Shown: one piece after another, positions 24,135 to 34,207 of the stretch
How the letters are laid out: the number at the start of each line of letters is the position of its first letter
How positions within the stretch are numbered: the stretch's first letter is position 1
Assembly: GCF_036227265.1 (NCBI RefSeq)
Contig: NZ_CP109446.1
Coordinates: 7,581,001 to 7,645,000, forward strand
Direction of reading: 5' to 3'
From: Streptomyces sp. NBC_01476
GTDB taxonomy: Bacteria; Actinomycetota; Actinomycetes; Streptomycetales; Streptomycetaceae
DNA length: 64,000 nucleotides
Position numbers and translations under genes: made by a program
Notes under the pieces: model-generated
What the model was told of the DNA's origin: nothing
The model's database searches: none
What the model saw: the letters and a program-made list of their open reading frames with translations, nothing else

Positions 24135-26525
24135 CTACCTCGCCGTGAAGGTGAGGCGGTTGACGTTCCAGCCGCCGTTGTCCTCGGCGAGGGTGAGGAC
24201 CTGGGGTCCTGCCGGGAGGGTCACGGTGGCGGTGACATCGGTCCAGCTCTGGAAGTCGCCGGTCGCCGGGAGGTTGACCGCGCCGGTCAGATTCCGTCCG
24301 CTGCTGTCCGCGAGGTGGAACGCGTCCGGAGCGGCGGCGGGGGCCGCGACGCGGAAACTCACCGTGTACGAGCCCGCGGCCGCCACGTTGACCGTGTAAC
24401 GGAACCACTGGGCGCCGCCGGTCCAGCCGAGGTCGTAGCCGCCGCCGGAGTCCGAGGTCGTTTCGAGGTCGATGCCGTCGGGGCGGTAACCGTTGCCGCT
24501 GCCGTTGGTGGAGGCCACCGAGTAGGCGACGCCCGGGCCGCCGGTGTCGTAGTTCTCGGCCTGGACGGTGCCCGGCACCGCGGCCGCCACCCCCTGGTAC
24601 GGCGCCTCGCCCGAGGCGTTCTGCCAGCTGTTCCCGCTCGTGGTCGCGGTGAAGCCGGCGGAGTTGTCGGTGAACGCCGAGGCCCCGGCCCGCAGCCCGG
24701 TGACACTGTTGCCGGTGATGGTCGCCGAGCCGGTCGGCGCCGGGTAGAACGGCGGTGAGATCACGATGCCGTTCCGCCACGGCGAAGTGATCGTGTTGTT
24801 CTGCAGCTTCGTGCCGGTGGACGTCGAGAAACCCACCGCGTCGTACACCGCGCTGCCCACCGTATTGCCGGTCACGCTGACATCGCTGACCGTGCCGACG
24901 TTCTGCCCGTCTCCGCCATTGCCGATCTGCAGGGCCGGCTGCCCCTGGCTGTAGGCGTTGCCGCCGGACCGCAGGACCGTGTTGCCGGAGATGGTCGCGC
25001 CGAGCAGATCGCTGCCGTTCACGCCGAACCGGCCGGCGCCCAGCCCGATGTACCGTGCCGTGTCGCTGATGTAGTTGTCCTGCACGACGTGCCCGCTGCC
25101 GCCGTAAACGCCGATGCCCTTGCCGCCCCAGGGAGCGATGAGGCTGTTGTGCGTCAGCGTCACCCCGGACATCGCGGTGTAGTAGATCTTGCCGTTGCCG
25201 AAGTCGTTGTAGGCGACGGAGTTGATCGCCATCGCGTCGTCGCCGGTGCCGCGGACGAAGTTGTTGGTCGCGGTCAGGCTGGTGCCGGTGGTGCCGTTCA
25301 GCGAGACGTTGTTGAGGTTGATCCCGTCCGCCCAGATCGCGGTCAGCCGGCTGTTCTTGACCGTCCCTCCGCTGCCCGACGCCCAGAAGCCCGACTCGAC
25401 GTGCTGGCTCCAGATGTTGTCGGCCACCCAGTTGGTGCCGGTGGTGTCCATGGCCCCGCCCGCGCCGTCGACGGTGGCGCGGCTGGTCGCGTTGGAGTCG
25501 ATGTGGAAGTTCTCCACCGTGCACGAGGTGAGGGAGAAGACCGCGCCGAGGCCGACGTTGTTGGGCAGTGGCACCGACCGGTAGACGGTGCTGTACCAGG
25601 GTCCGGCGCCGGCGATGGTGATGCCGCTCGCCTGCAGCCCGTTGGTGCCCTTCAGGTAGAAGGTGCCCTGCGGGATCCACAGGATCCTGCCCTGGGACTG
25701 CGCCTGGTTGATGCAGTTCTGGATCGCCCCGGTGCTGTCGGCGGACTGGCTGTCCGCGGCGCCGTTGGTCGGGGTGTTGTCGGCCACCGCGCCGCAGCTG
25801 GTGATGGAGATCGAGTTGGCGGGCTGGGGGAGCGGGGCCGGCGGGTTCTCCACGTCGATGGAATCGATGTCGTAGAACGCGGCGCCATTGCCGGCGTCCT
25901 TTTTGAGGGAGATCGTGCTGCCGGGCGCGACCGGGGCTCCGGTGATGAACGCGCGCGACTCGTCGAAGAAGTCGCGGCCGTCGCCGTCGGCCGGATTCTG
26001 GTCGTTTCCGTTGTAATTGTTGTTGCCCTCGTAGAGCCAGCTCTGCTTCGAGTTCAGATTCAGCGGCTGGCGCAGTACGCCGTTGACGTAAAGGTCGAGA
26101 GTGGCGGTGTTTCCGCCGCCGGACGCGGAGTCCGGAATGCTGGCCCGCAGGTTGATGGCGCTGACCGGTCCGCCGGTATTGTTCGTCCACTGCACGGACT
26201 GCCCGGTGCCGGCCAGGTGCGCGTAGGCGTGGCCGGACGCCTCCAGGGCGGCGCTGGCGTACTGGGTCGTCGGCGCCGAGGTCAGCGACACGCTCTGCGC
26301 GCCACCGCCGAGGGTGCCGGCCTCGCCTTCATAGCTGGTGAAGGGGGTGGTGGCCCCGGCGCTGTCGGCGGCGGCGGCCCGTGGGGCCGCCTTGGGCGCA
26401 GTGGCCGGCAGGGTGGCGCCGTCCGCCATCCGTACCCCGACCAGCGCGAAGGCGGAGGCGACAAAGAGGGTCGCGACCGCCGCGCCGGTGCGGCGCCGGC
26501 GCGGGTTCCTCGCTATGACTGTCAA
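24135..26525 (-). CDS. Secreted GH87-like beta-helix glycosidase (probable alpha-1,3-glucanase) with CBM
   Basis: A 796-residue exported protein: signal peptide (RNPRRRRTGAAVATLF ... ADGA), an N-terminal carbohydrate-binding-like domain (about 60-235, YEGEAGTLGGGAQSVS), a right-handed beta-helix (about 240-640) with repeated N-NxV/I rungs, and a C-terminal CBM6-like domain (about 660-795, VQAENYDTGGPGVAYS ... WFRYTVNVAAAGSYTVSF). Aspartates in WADGINL and GTGDDAMAI fit the catalytic Asp trio of GH87 mycodextranases/alpha-1,3-glucanases. The likely target is fungal alpha-1,3-glucan. The start is TTG 26525 with AAAGG eight bases upstream. Other beta-helix lyase families are possible but fit less well. 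Confidence 0.78.
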   Translation of the reverse strand: MTVIARNPRRRRTGAAVATLFVASAFALVGVRMADGATLPATAPKAAPRAAAADSAGATTPFTSYEGEAGTLGGGAQSVSLTSAPTTQYASAALEASGHAYAHLAGTGQSVQWTNNTGGPVSAINLRASIPDSASGGGNTATLDLYVNGVLRQPLNLNSKQSWLYEGNNNYNGNDQNPADGDGRDFFDESRAFITGAPVAPGSTISLKKDAGNGAAFYDIDSIDVENPPAPLPQPANSISITSCGAVADNTPTNGAADSQSADSTGAIQNCINQAQSQGRILWIPQGTFYLKGTNGLQASGITIAGAGPWYSTVYRSVPLPNNVGLGAVFSLTSCTVENFHIDSNATSRATVDGAGGAMDTTGTNWVADNIWSQHVESGFWASGSGGTVKNSRLTAIWADGINLNNVSLNGTTGTSLTATNNFVRGTGDDAMAINSVAYNDFGNGKIYYTAMSGVTLTHNSLIAPWGGKGIGVYGGSGHVVQDNYISDTARYIGLGAGRFGVNGSDLLGATISGNTVLRSGGNAYSQGQPALQIGNGGDGQNVGTVSDVSVTGNTVGSAVYDAVGFSTSTGTKLQNNTITSPWRNGIVISPPFYPAPTGSATITGNSVTGLRAGASAFTDNSAGFTATTSGNSWQNASGEAPYQGVAAAVPGTVQAENYDTGGPGVAYSVASTNGSGNGYRPDGIDLETTSDSGGGYDLGWTGGAQWFRYTVNVAAAGSYTVSFRVAAPAAAPDAFHLADSSGRNLTGAVNLPATGDFQSWTDVTATVTLPAGPQVLTLAEDNGGWNVNRLTFTAR

Positions 26526-27002
26526 CTGCGTACCTTTCTGGATGATTCGCGGTCGCCACGATTACGCGTCATCATCCGCAGGCTCGGCAGCGCGGCGGGG
26601 TACTGTCGCGGCGGTCACGAAATGGAATGTCATCCGTTGTGGAAAATGTCCCGATCGGATGAAAGTGGGGGGTTCGCATTCCATGCGGCCAGCCAGAACT
26701 CTAGAGTTCCGCTTATCCACCGTCAAGGCAGCCCGGCTGTCCCGCCGCACCTGCCACCCGTATTGTTCCGCTTTCGCGCCCGGCAATTCCCTTGGCGGCC
26801 CGCCGGCGCCGCTTCGGCGCCGGTGAGCGTGACGGGGTGGATGCATCGTTTCAAGGAACGAGTGGCGAGGCGTACGACCGAAGGCACGGATTCGTCCGAT
26901 CCATTGACCCCGGCGGGCCGCTCTCGTATATTGCCAACGCTCTTGATGATTGAATCGTTCTAATTCGCCGTAGCGGCGCTGCTGCGGCCGGATGGGGGCC
27001 CG
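26526..27002. promoter_or_regulatory. Divergent control region between GH87-like and GH78 genes, with palindromes
   Basis: This 477-base region, less GC-rich than the genes, must hold both divergent promoters. It contains a perfect 14-base palindrome GAACTCTAGAGTTC at 26696-26709, a CGCAT-TCC-ATGCG dyad at 26675-26687 and CGTTTCAAGGAACG near 26848. These are plausible sites for a sugar-responsive regulator. No coding sequence is supported. Confidence 0.5.
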
Positions 27003-30000
27003 GTGTTCGGTCGTTGGCGCTGGAAATCGACCCGTTGGACCACTGTCATGGTTCTCGCCGCCGCGGTGTCCCTCGGGGCGTCGCCCGGCGGCCAGGGAGC
27101 CGCTCTCGCCTCGTCCGGCGGCATCTCGGCCGGGCACCTGACCGTGGACGGCACGGCGAGCCCGCTCGGGACCGACGACACCCGGCCCAGCCTCGGCTGG
27201 CAGATGCACTCCCCGGTCCGCGGTGACCGGCAGACCGCGTACCGCATCCTGGTCGCGAGCAGCCCGCAGCGGCTGAACACCCGGGACGCCGACATCTGGG
27301 ACAGCGGCCGGGTCCGCGCCTCCGACTCGGTCGCCGTGCCGTACGGCGGGCCGCAGTTGACCTCGGCGCGCGCCTACTACTGGACCGTGCGGGTCTGGGA
27401 CGCGCACGGCCGCGCCTCCCGGTGGAGCCCGGCCGGGACTTGGGAGACCGGCCTGCTGAACGCGGCGGACTGGCAGGGCGCCCAGTGGATCAGCCCCGAC
27501 ACCGGCAGCACCGACTCCTGGTCGGACTTCACCCTCGACACGGACTTCACCATCAAGAGCGGCGCGGCGAGCGTCCTGTTCCGGGTCAAGGACGCGCAGG
27601 ACTACTACATGTGGCAGATCAACGCCGCCCAGACCCCCGGAAAGGTGCTGCTGCGCCCGCACGTCCAGTCCGGCGGCCGGTTCACCACCCTCGGTGAGGT
27701 GGACCTCGACCCGGTGCTGACCACCGCGAACGCCAACGCCCCGCACCACCTCACCATCACCGCCGACGGCAGCCGGATCACCACCTCGATCGACGGCACC
27801 CAGGTCGACGACCGCACCGACACCACCTTCACCCAGGGCACCCTGGGCTTCCGCAGCTCGGTGACCAACGGCGTCGCCGAGGACGCCCTGTACGACAACA
27901 TCACCGTCCACGGCCTCGACGGCACCACGCTCTTCACCGACGACTTCAGCACCTCGCCCGATCCGCTCTTCCCCGGCGCCGCGGTCACCGACGGCCGGCT
28001 CGAACCGCGGGGCGACCCGACACTGCTCGACCCGGAGCCCGACGCACCGATGCTGCGCCGCACCTTCTCCCTCGACGGCAAGAAGATCGCCGGCGCCCGC
28101 GCCTACGTATTCGGCCTGGGCTTCTACGAGTTGCACCTCAACGGAGCCAAGGTCGGCGACCAGGTGCTGGCCCCGGCCGACACCCCGTACGACCAGCGCG
28201 ACCTCTACACGACCTACGACGTCACCAAGGACCTCAGGCGCGGCGCCAACACCGTCGGACTGTGGCTCGGGAACGGCTACGACGAGGGGTTCAGCCCGTA
28301 CGGCTTCCGCTGGACCGGCCCGCAGCAGGCCGTGATGCTGCTCGACGTCACCTACACCGACGGCCGCCGGCAGACCATCACCACTGACAACACATGGAGT
28401 TGGTCGTCCGGTCCGATCACCAGCAACGGGATCTACGCCGGTGAGTCCTACAACGCCCTGCTGGCACAGCCCGGTTGGGACACACCCGGCTTCGACGCGG
28501 CGGGCTGGCAGCCGGTGCGCACCGTGCAGGCCCCGGCAGAGTCCCTGACGGCCGCCACCCAGCCGCCGGTCCGGGTCACCGGCACCCTCGCGCCGGTGAA
28601 GCTCACCAGGCCGGAGCCGGGCGTCTACGTCTACGACTTCGGCCAGAACATCGCCGGCTGGGAGCGCCTGCGTGTCAAAGGCCCGGCAGGCACGACCGTA
28701 CGGATGCGGACCGCCGAGGAGACCGGCGCCGACGGCATGCTCGACACCACCACCAACCGCTCCGCGGCGGCCACCGACAACTACACCCTGGCCGGCACCC
28801 GCGGCACCGAGACCTACGAACCCCGGTTCACCTACCACGGGTTCCGGTACGTCGAGGTCACCGGCTTCCCGGGCACCCCGGACCTCACGAGCCTCGACGC
28901 CCGGGTGGTGCACGCCGATGTGACGTCCACGGCCACGTTCTCCTCCTCCGACCCGCTGCTCGACCGGATCTGGCAGAACAACCGGTGGAGCATGCTGAAC
29001 AACTCGATGAGCGTCCCCACCGACAACCCCGTCCGCGACGAGCGGACCCCGCCCGGCATGGACGTGCAGGCGTACCACGACGCGTCCATCCGGGAGTTCG
29101 GCATGGACCGCTTCTACGCCAACTACCTCCAGGACATGCCGCCCGGCACCGCACTGCCCAACGACGCGGGCAACGCCCAGCAGCCCGACATGGGCGGCGA
29201 CCAGATCTCCCTCGCCTGGACCCTGTACGAGCAGTACGGCGACCGTGCCACCCTGGCCGCCGCGTACCCGTTGATGAAGAAGTTCGTCGACACCAACGCC
29301 ACCGACGTGCCCGGACACATCTGGCCCGCCGACCGCGGCTTCGGCGACTGGTGCCCGCCCGATCGCAGCGCCAACGCCAACGGGGGCCTGGGCGGCCCGA
29401 ACGCCGGCAACTGCACCAGCGAGGTCTCACTGGTGAACACCGCGCTGTCGTACCTTCAGGCGGTGGACGTCGCCAAGGCCGCGGCCGCACTCGGCCACCG
29501 CGACGACGCGGCGCACTTCCGCCGGCTCGCCGACGCCATCAAGCAGGCGTTCACCTCCGAGTTCCGCAACGCGGCCGGCGACACCTACGGTGACGGCCGC
29601 CAGGTGACGAGCGTGCTGCCGCTCGCCTTCGGCATGGTCCCCGCGCGGGACGTCGCCAAGGTCGGCGCCCAGCTCGTCGACACCATCCTCATCAAGGACG
29701 GCGGCCACCTCGACACCGGGATCTTCGGCACCCGCTATCTGATGGACGCGCTCGCCGGCATCGGCCGGATCGACGTGGCGATGAAGGTCCTCGACAGCCG
29801 GAGTTACCCGGGCTTCGGCTACGAGATCGGCCAGGGGGCGACGAGCTCCTGGGAGGAGTGGACGTACGCGTCCAGCATGGAGACCCACGACCACGCCATG
29901 TTCGCCGGCATCAACGCCTCCTTCTCCACCCAGCTGGGCGGCATCCAGCCGACCGGCCCCGGCTACCGCACGATGACCGTCGACCCGCGGATCCCGCCGG

Positions 30001-30260
30001 GCCTGCACCACGTGGCGGCGTCCATCGCGACCGTGCGCGGCACGGTCGCCACCTCCTGGACGAACACCGGGAGCCGCTTCACCCTCGACGTGACCGTCCC
30101 GGTCGGCAGCAGCGCGACCGTCCACGTGCCGCACGCCGGGCTGCGTCACGTGGACGTCCGCGCCACGTCCGGCGCCCGGCGGCAGCACGGCGGCGGCGAC
30201 GAGAGCGTCTTCACCGTCGGGTCCGGCCACTGGGAGTTCACCGTCACCGGTCACCGCTGA
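27003..30260 (+). CDS. Secreted alpha-L-rhamnosidase (GH78)
   Basis: A 1085-residue exported enzyme. Order: signal peptide (residues 1-38); beta-sandwich domain with GWQMHSPVRGDRQTAYRILVA; an inserted concanavalin/LamG-like domain at about 172-310 (DFTIKSGAASVLFRVKDAQD); the rhamnosidase N-domain (NGAKVGDQVLAPADTPYDQR); the (alpha/alpha)6 catalytic domain with DNPVRDERTPPGMD near 677 and SSWEEW near 948, matching the catalytic acid and base regions of GH78; and a C-terminal beta-sandwich. It releases terminal L-rhamnose from plant or bacterial glycans outside the cell. GTG 27003 follows GGGGG. It is divergent from the GH87-like gene. Confidence 0.9.
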   Translation: MFGRWRWKSTRWTTVMVLAAAVSLGASPGGQGAALASSGGISAGHLTVDGTASPLGTDDTRPSLGWQMHSPVRGDRQTAYRILVASSPQRLNTRDADIWDSGRVRASDSVAVPYGGPQLTSARAYYWTVRVWDAHGRASRWSPAGTWETGLLNAADWQGAQWISPDTGSTDSWSDFTLDTDFTIKSGAASVLFRVKDAQDYYMWQINAAQTPGKVLLRPHVQSGGRFTTLGEVDLDPVLTTANANAPHHLTITADGSRITTSIDGTQVDDRTDTTFTQGTLGFRSSVTNGVAEDALYDNITVHGLDGTTLFTDDFSTSPDPLFPGAAVTDGRLEPRGDPTLLDPEPDAPMLRRTFSLDGKKIAGARAYVFGLGFYELHLNGAKVGDQVLAPADTPYDQRDLYTTYDVTKDLRRGANTVGLWLGNGYDEGFSPYGFRWTGPQQAVMLLDVTYTDGRRQTITTDNTWSWSSGPITSNGIYAGESYNALLAQPGWDTPGFDAAGWQPVRTVQAPAESLTAATQPPVRVTGTLAPVKLTRPEPGVYVYDFGQNIAGWERLRVKGPAGTTVRMRTAEETGADGMLDTTTNRSAAATDNYTLAGTRGTETYEPRFTYHGFRYVEVTGFPGTPDLTSLDARVVHADVTSTATFSSSDPLLDRIWQNNRWSMLNNSMSVPTDNPVRDERTPPGMDVQAYHDASIREFGMDRFYANYLQDMPPGTALPNDAGNAQQPDMGGDQISLAWTLYEQYGDRATLAAAYPLMKKFVDTNATDVPGHIWPADRGFGDWCPPDRSANANGGLGGPNAGNCTSEVSLVNTALSYLQAVDVAKAAAALGHRDDAAHFRRLADAIKQAFTSEFRNAAGDTYGDGRQVTSVLPLAFGMVPARDVAKVGAQLVDTILIKDGGHLDTGIFGTRYLMDALAGIGRIDVAMKVLDSRSYPGFGYEIGQGATSSWEEWTYASSMETHDHAMFAGINASFSTQLGGIQPTGPGYRTMTVDPRIPPGLHHVAASIATVRGTVATSWTNTGSRFTLDVTVPVGSSATVHVPHAGLRHVDVRATSGARRQHGGGDESVFTVGSGHWEFTVTGHR

Positions 30261-30513
30261 GGTACCCGCGCCACGCCCGGCTCCCGGCGCCGCACCGGAA
30301 GACCCGCCTTCCGGCGGGCCCTTCCGGCGGGGCCTTCGGGCCAGACCGGGGGCTGGGCGCGGGGCCATCCGGCCGGACCGGGGAGTGGGCGCGGAACCTT
30401 CCGGCCGGGCTTTCCGACCGGACCGGGAGCCGGGCGTGGCCCTCGCCGGGCGGCGTGCGCACCGGCGGGAGCCGGCCTGGATACCATCGGTGGCCGAAGG
30501 CTGGAGGTCCCCC
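30261..30513. other. Spacer with imperfect GC-rich repeats
   Basis: Between the rhamnosidase stop and the AlkA unit lie imperfect repeats built on TTCCGGCGGG/CCTTCCGGCC and GACCGGGxGxxGGGCGCGG (about 30308-30440). They can form many overlapping hairpins and may terminate transcription. No gene is seen. Confidence 0.4.
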
Positions 30514-30576
30514 ATGAGTACGGCAACCGCGCGCCGCGCCGCCGGCCGTCCCGACGGCGGGCGGGCGCCGCGATGA
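30514..30576 (+). CDS. 20-residue upstream ORF coupled to the AlkA-like gene
   Basis: ATG 30514 is preceded by GGAGG with good spacing and encodes 20 residues (MSTATARRAAGRPDGGRAPR). Its TGA overlaps the ATG of the DNA glycosylase as ATGA at 30573. The glycosylase has no ribosome binding site of its own, so ribosomes probably reach it by termination-reinitiation from this mini-gene. The peptide itself may have no function. Confidence 0.55.
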   Translation: MSTATARRAAGRPDGGRAPR

Positions 30577-31451
30577 AGGCCCGGCACGCCGAGCTGACGG
30601 TACGCGGCGCCTTCGACCTGGACCAGTCGCGGGCGTTCCTCGACGCGTGGCCGGCCGGTCACCCGGGAGACGACGCGAACGGTCTGCGGTTCACCTACTG
30701 CGCGCCGCCCGACTGGACCCCGACCGCCGTGCTGGTGACCGCCCGCGGCCGGCGGCTGCGCATCGAGGCGTCAGAGCCCGTCACCCAAGCGTTGCGCGAC
30801 GACGTGGCCCGCATCCTGGCGGTGGACGTCGACGGCAGCCCGCTGGCCGGCATCGCCGATCGCGACCCGGTGGTCGCCGAACGGCTCCGGGAAGCCCCCG
30901 GGCTCCGGCCGGTGCACTTCTGGAGCACCTGGGAGGCCGCCTGCTGGGCGGTGCTCTGCCAGCGCACGTCCATGCGCAGCGCGGGCGTGGTGAAACAGCG
31001 CATCGCCGAAAGGACCGGACCGCGCGTGGTCCTCGGCGGCATCGAACAGGCCGCTTTCCCCTCTCCGGAGGCGGTGCTCGCGGCGCCCTCCCTGCCCTCG
31101 GTGAACCCGGTGAAGTTCGACTGGATCCAGGGCATCGCGCGGGCCGCGCTCGACGGGCTGCTCGACGCGGAAACCCTCCGTGATCTGCCGGCCGCCGATG
31201 CCCTCGACCGGCTCCAGGAACTGCCCGGCGTCGGACCTTTCTCGGCCGGCCTGATCCTGGTGCGGGGCGCCGCCGCGCCCGATGTCTTCGTCACCACCGA
31301 GCCCCGCCTGCTGGAGCGGATGCGCGCCGCCTACCGGCTGCCGTCCGACGCGAGCCCCGACACGTACGCCACCATCGCCGGCGCCTGGCGGCCCCTGCGG
31401 TCGTGGGTCGCCTTCCTGCTGCGCTCCGCCGCCACCGCGCCGCCGCCGTAG
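30573..31451 (+). CDS. AlkA-like DNA-3-methyladenine glycosylase (HhH-GPD)
   Basis: A 292-residue base-excision repair protein. An AlkA N-terminal-like beta domain covers residues 1-95, and the helix-hairpin-helix motif LQELPGVGPFSAGLILVRGA is near 217. E. coli AlkA has DVFLPDDYL with catalytic Asp238; here the equivalent is DVFVTTEPRL, so Glu occupies the catalytic position. Related actinomycete proteins with Glu at this place exist from memory, so this may be a subfamily with altered chemistry rather than a dead enzyme. Translation appears coupled to the 20-codon ORF upstream. Confidence 0.82.
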   Translation: MKARHAELTVRGAFDLDQSRAFLDAWPAGHPGDDANGLRFTYCAPPDWTPTAVLVTARGRRLRIEASEPVTQALRDDVARILAVDVDGSPLAGIADRDPVVAERLREAPGLRPVHFWSTWEAACWAVLCQRTSMRSAGVVKQRIAERTGPRVVLGGIEQAAFPSPEAVLAAPSLPSVNPVKFDWIQGIARAALDGLLDAETLRDLPAADALDRLQELPGVGPFSAGLILVRGAAAPDVFVTTEPRLLERMRAAYRLPSDASPDTYATIAGAWRPLRSWVAFLLRSAATAPPP

Positions 31452-31513
31452 CCGGTGCGCGGGGCGCCCGCCCGGTCCGCCACCGAGGGCGGCCGGGGCG
31501 GCGGCCACCGCAC

Positions 31514-32308
31514 CTAGGGCAGGATCGCGTCCACGTAACCGCCGTCGACCCGGACGGCGCCGCCGGTGGTGGCGGATGCCTGGGGGGAGCTGAGGTAGAC
31601 CACCATGGCGGCGATCTCCTCGGGTTCGATGAGGCGTTGCAGCAGCGACTGCGGCCGGTGCTCCCGCATGAACGTGCGCTGCGCCTCGTCCCACGGCAGG
31701 CCGGCCGGCACCAGCTGGCGGATGAAGTCCTCGACTCCGCCGGTGTGGGTCGGGCCGGCGATGACGGAGTTGACGGTCACCCCGGTGCCGGCCGCCGCCT
31801 TGGCGAAACCGCGGCCCACGGCGAGCAGCGCGGTCTTGGTCATCCCGTAGTGGATCATCTCCACCGGGATGCTGACCGCGGAGTCGCTGGCGATGTACTG
31901 CACACGTCCCCAGCCCCGGCCGGTCATACCGGGCAGATAGTGGCGGGTCAGCCGGACCGCGGTCAGCACGTTCGTCTCGAAGTAGCGCCGCCACTCGTCG
32001 TCGGAGATCTCCAGCGCCGGGCGGGCACCGAAGACGCCGAGGTTGTTGATCAGGATGTCCGCGTCGGGGACGGCCGCGACAAGCCGGGCGGTGCCCTCGT
32101 CGGAGGTGATGTCGGCTGCCACCGTCACTGGCTCGGTGCCGGGACCGGCGGTACGGACCCGGGCCGCCGCTTCGTCGAGCCGCCCCGCGTCGCGTCCGGT
32201 GAGGACCACGCGTGCGCCGGCCGCGGCCAGGCCCTCGGCGATGGCCAGCCCGATGCCTTGCGACGAACCCGTGACCAGGGCGGTCTTTCCGGAGAGGTCG
32301 ATTCGCAC
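31514..32308 (-). CDS. Short-chain dehydrogenase/reductase
   Basis: A 264-residue classical SDR: TGSSQGIG cofactor motif, NNLGVFG, catalytic Ser in ASDSAVS, YGMTK as YxxxK, and C-terminal GGAVRVDGGYVD typical of FabG-like enzymes. NAD(P)-dependent, cytoplasmic, substrate unknown. GTG 32308 has AAGGG nine bases upstream; GTG 32314 is an alternative. The stop faces the AlkA gene across about 60 bases. No dedicated regulator is adjacent. Confidence 0.87.
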   Translation of the reverse strand: MRIDLSGKTALVTGSSQGIGLAIAEGLAAAGARVVLTGRDAGRLDEAAARVRTAGPGTEPVTVAADITSDEGTARLVAAVPDADILINNLGVFGARPALEISDDEWRRYFETNVLTAVRLTRHYLPGMTGRGWGRVQYIASDSAVSIPVEMIHYGMTKTALLAVGRGFAKAAAGTGVTVNSVIAGPTHTGGVEDFIRQLVPAGLPWDEAQRTFMREHRPQSLLQRLIEPEEIAAMVVYLSSPQASATTGGAVRVDGGYVDAILP

Positions 32309-32548
32309 TGCCACACACCCTTCTGCTGGGAAGTCCCGCGGGTCAACCACATGCCCACGGCGACCCACGTTATGCGCGAGGCTCCTTTTCCCCGGGGCCG
32401 CTCCGCCGGGGCGTACGGGTGACGCCGTCCGCGCACGCGGCGCAGCCGGCCGGACGCGCGGTGCGACGCCCGGGGCGCCCGGGTGGCAGAGGTGTCCCGG
32501 GCCTGGTTCGCTGGAAGGGAGTGCTCTCTGTGCACGGAGCGAGGTCCG

Positions 32549-32743
32549 ATGATGAGTGAGACAGACGAATCGCACCGCCGCATCCAGCGGATGCGGGAGA
32601 AGGCCATGCAGGTGGAGGCCGATGCCGAACGGGCCGGTGACCCCGAGGAGCGCAGGCGGCTCCAGCAGGAGGTCCGGCGGCTGGAGTTCGACTGCGAGCA
32701 GGAAAGCATGATGGCCGCAGGCGACATCTATCCGACCGAGTAG
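32549..32743 (+). CDS. DUF6381 small hydrophilic protein
   Basis: A 64-residue, highly charged helical protein (IQRMREKAMQVEADAERAG ... RLEFDCEQESMMAAGDIYPT). This matches the short Streptomyces proteins named DUF6381, of unknown function, which share REKAxxxExxAER and SxMAxGDI. Two consecutive ATGs (32549, 32552) follow GAGG by 5 and 8 bases. It is convergent with the ClpX-like gene, 12 bases away. Confidence 0.8.
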   Translation: MMSETDESHRRIQRMREKAMQVEADAERAGDPEERRRLQQEVRRLEFDCEQESMMAAGDIYPTE

Positions 32744-32755
32744 GAGCCCCGCGGC

Positions 32756-34030
<1,275 letters not shown>

Positions 34031-34207
34031 GGCCCTCGCTCTGTTCATCCGGATGATCCCGTCATCCCGAGGCTACGGTAAGTTGCCTGGGACGTACGCG
34101 GAACACGGAGGTACGCGGCGGGGGTTCGCAGCACGCCGCAGCGGACCGCAGCGGAACTCCGTGGGGCACGGCTGTTGGCGGCACCGGGACGGAAGAGGCG
34201 CGAGGCT

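Noticed and set aside
26562..29318. Minus-strand open frame of 918 codons across the GH78 gene
   Set aside because: Shadow of the rhamnosidase: composition dominated by Gly, Val, Arg, no family features.
24135..30260. Complete polysaccharide utilisation locus
   Set aside because: GH87-like and GH78 genes are divergent and share a control region, but no transporter, regulator or intracellular glycosidase is adjacent, so only a secreted enzyme pair is claimed.
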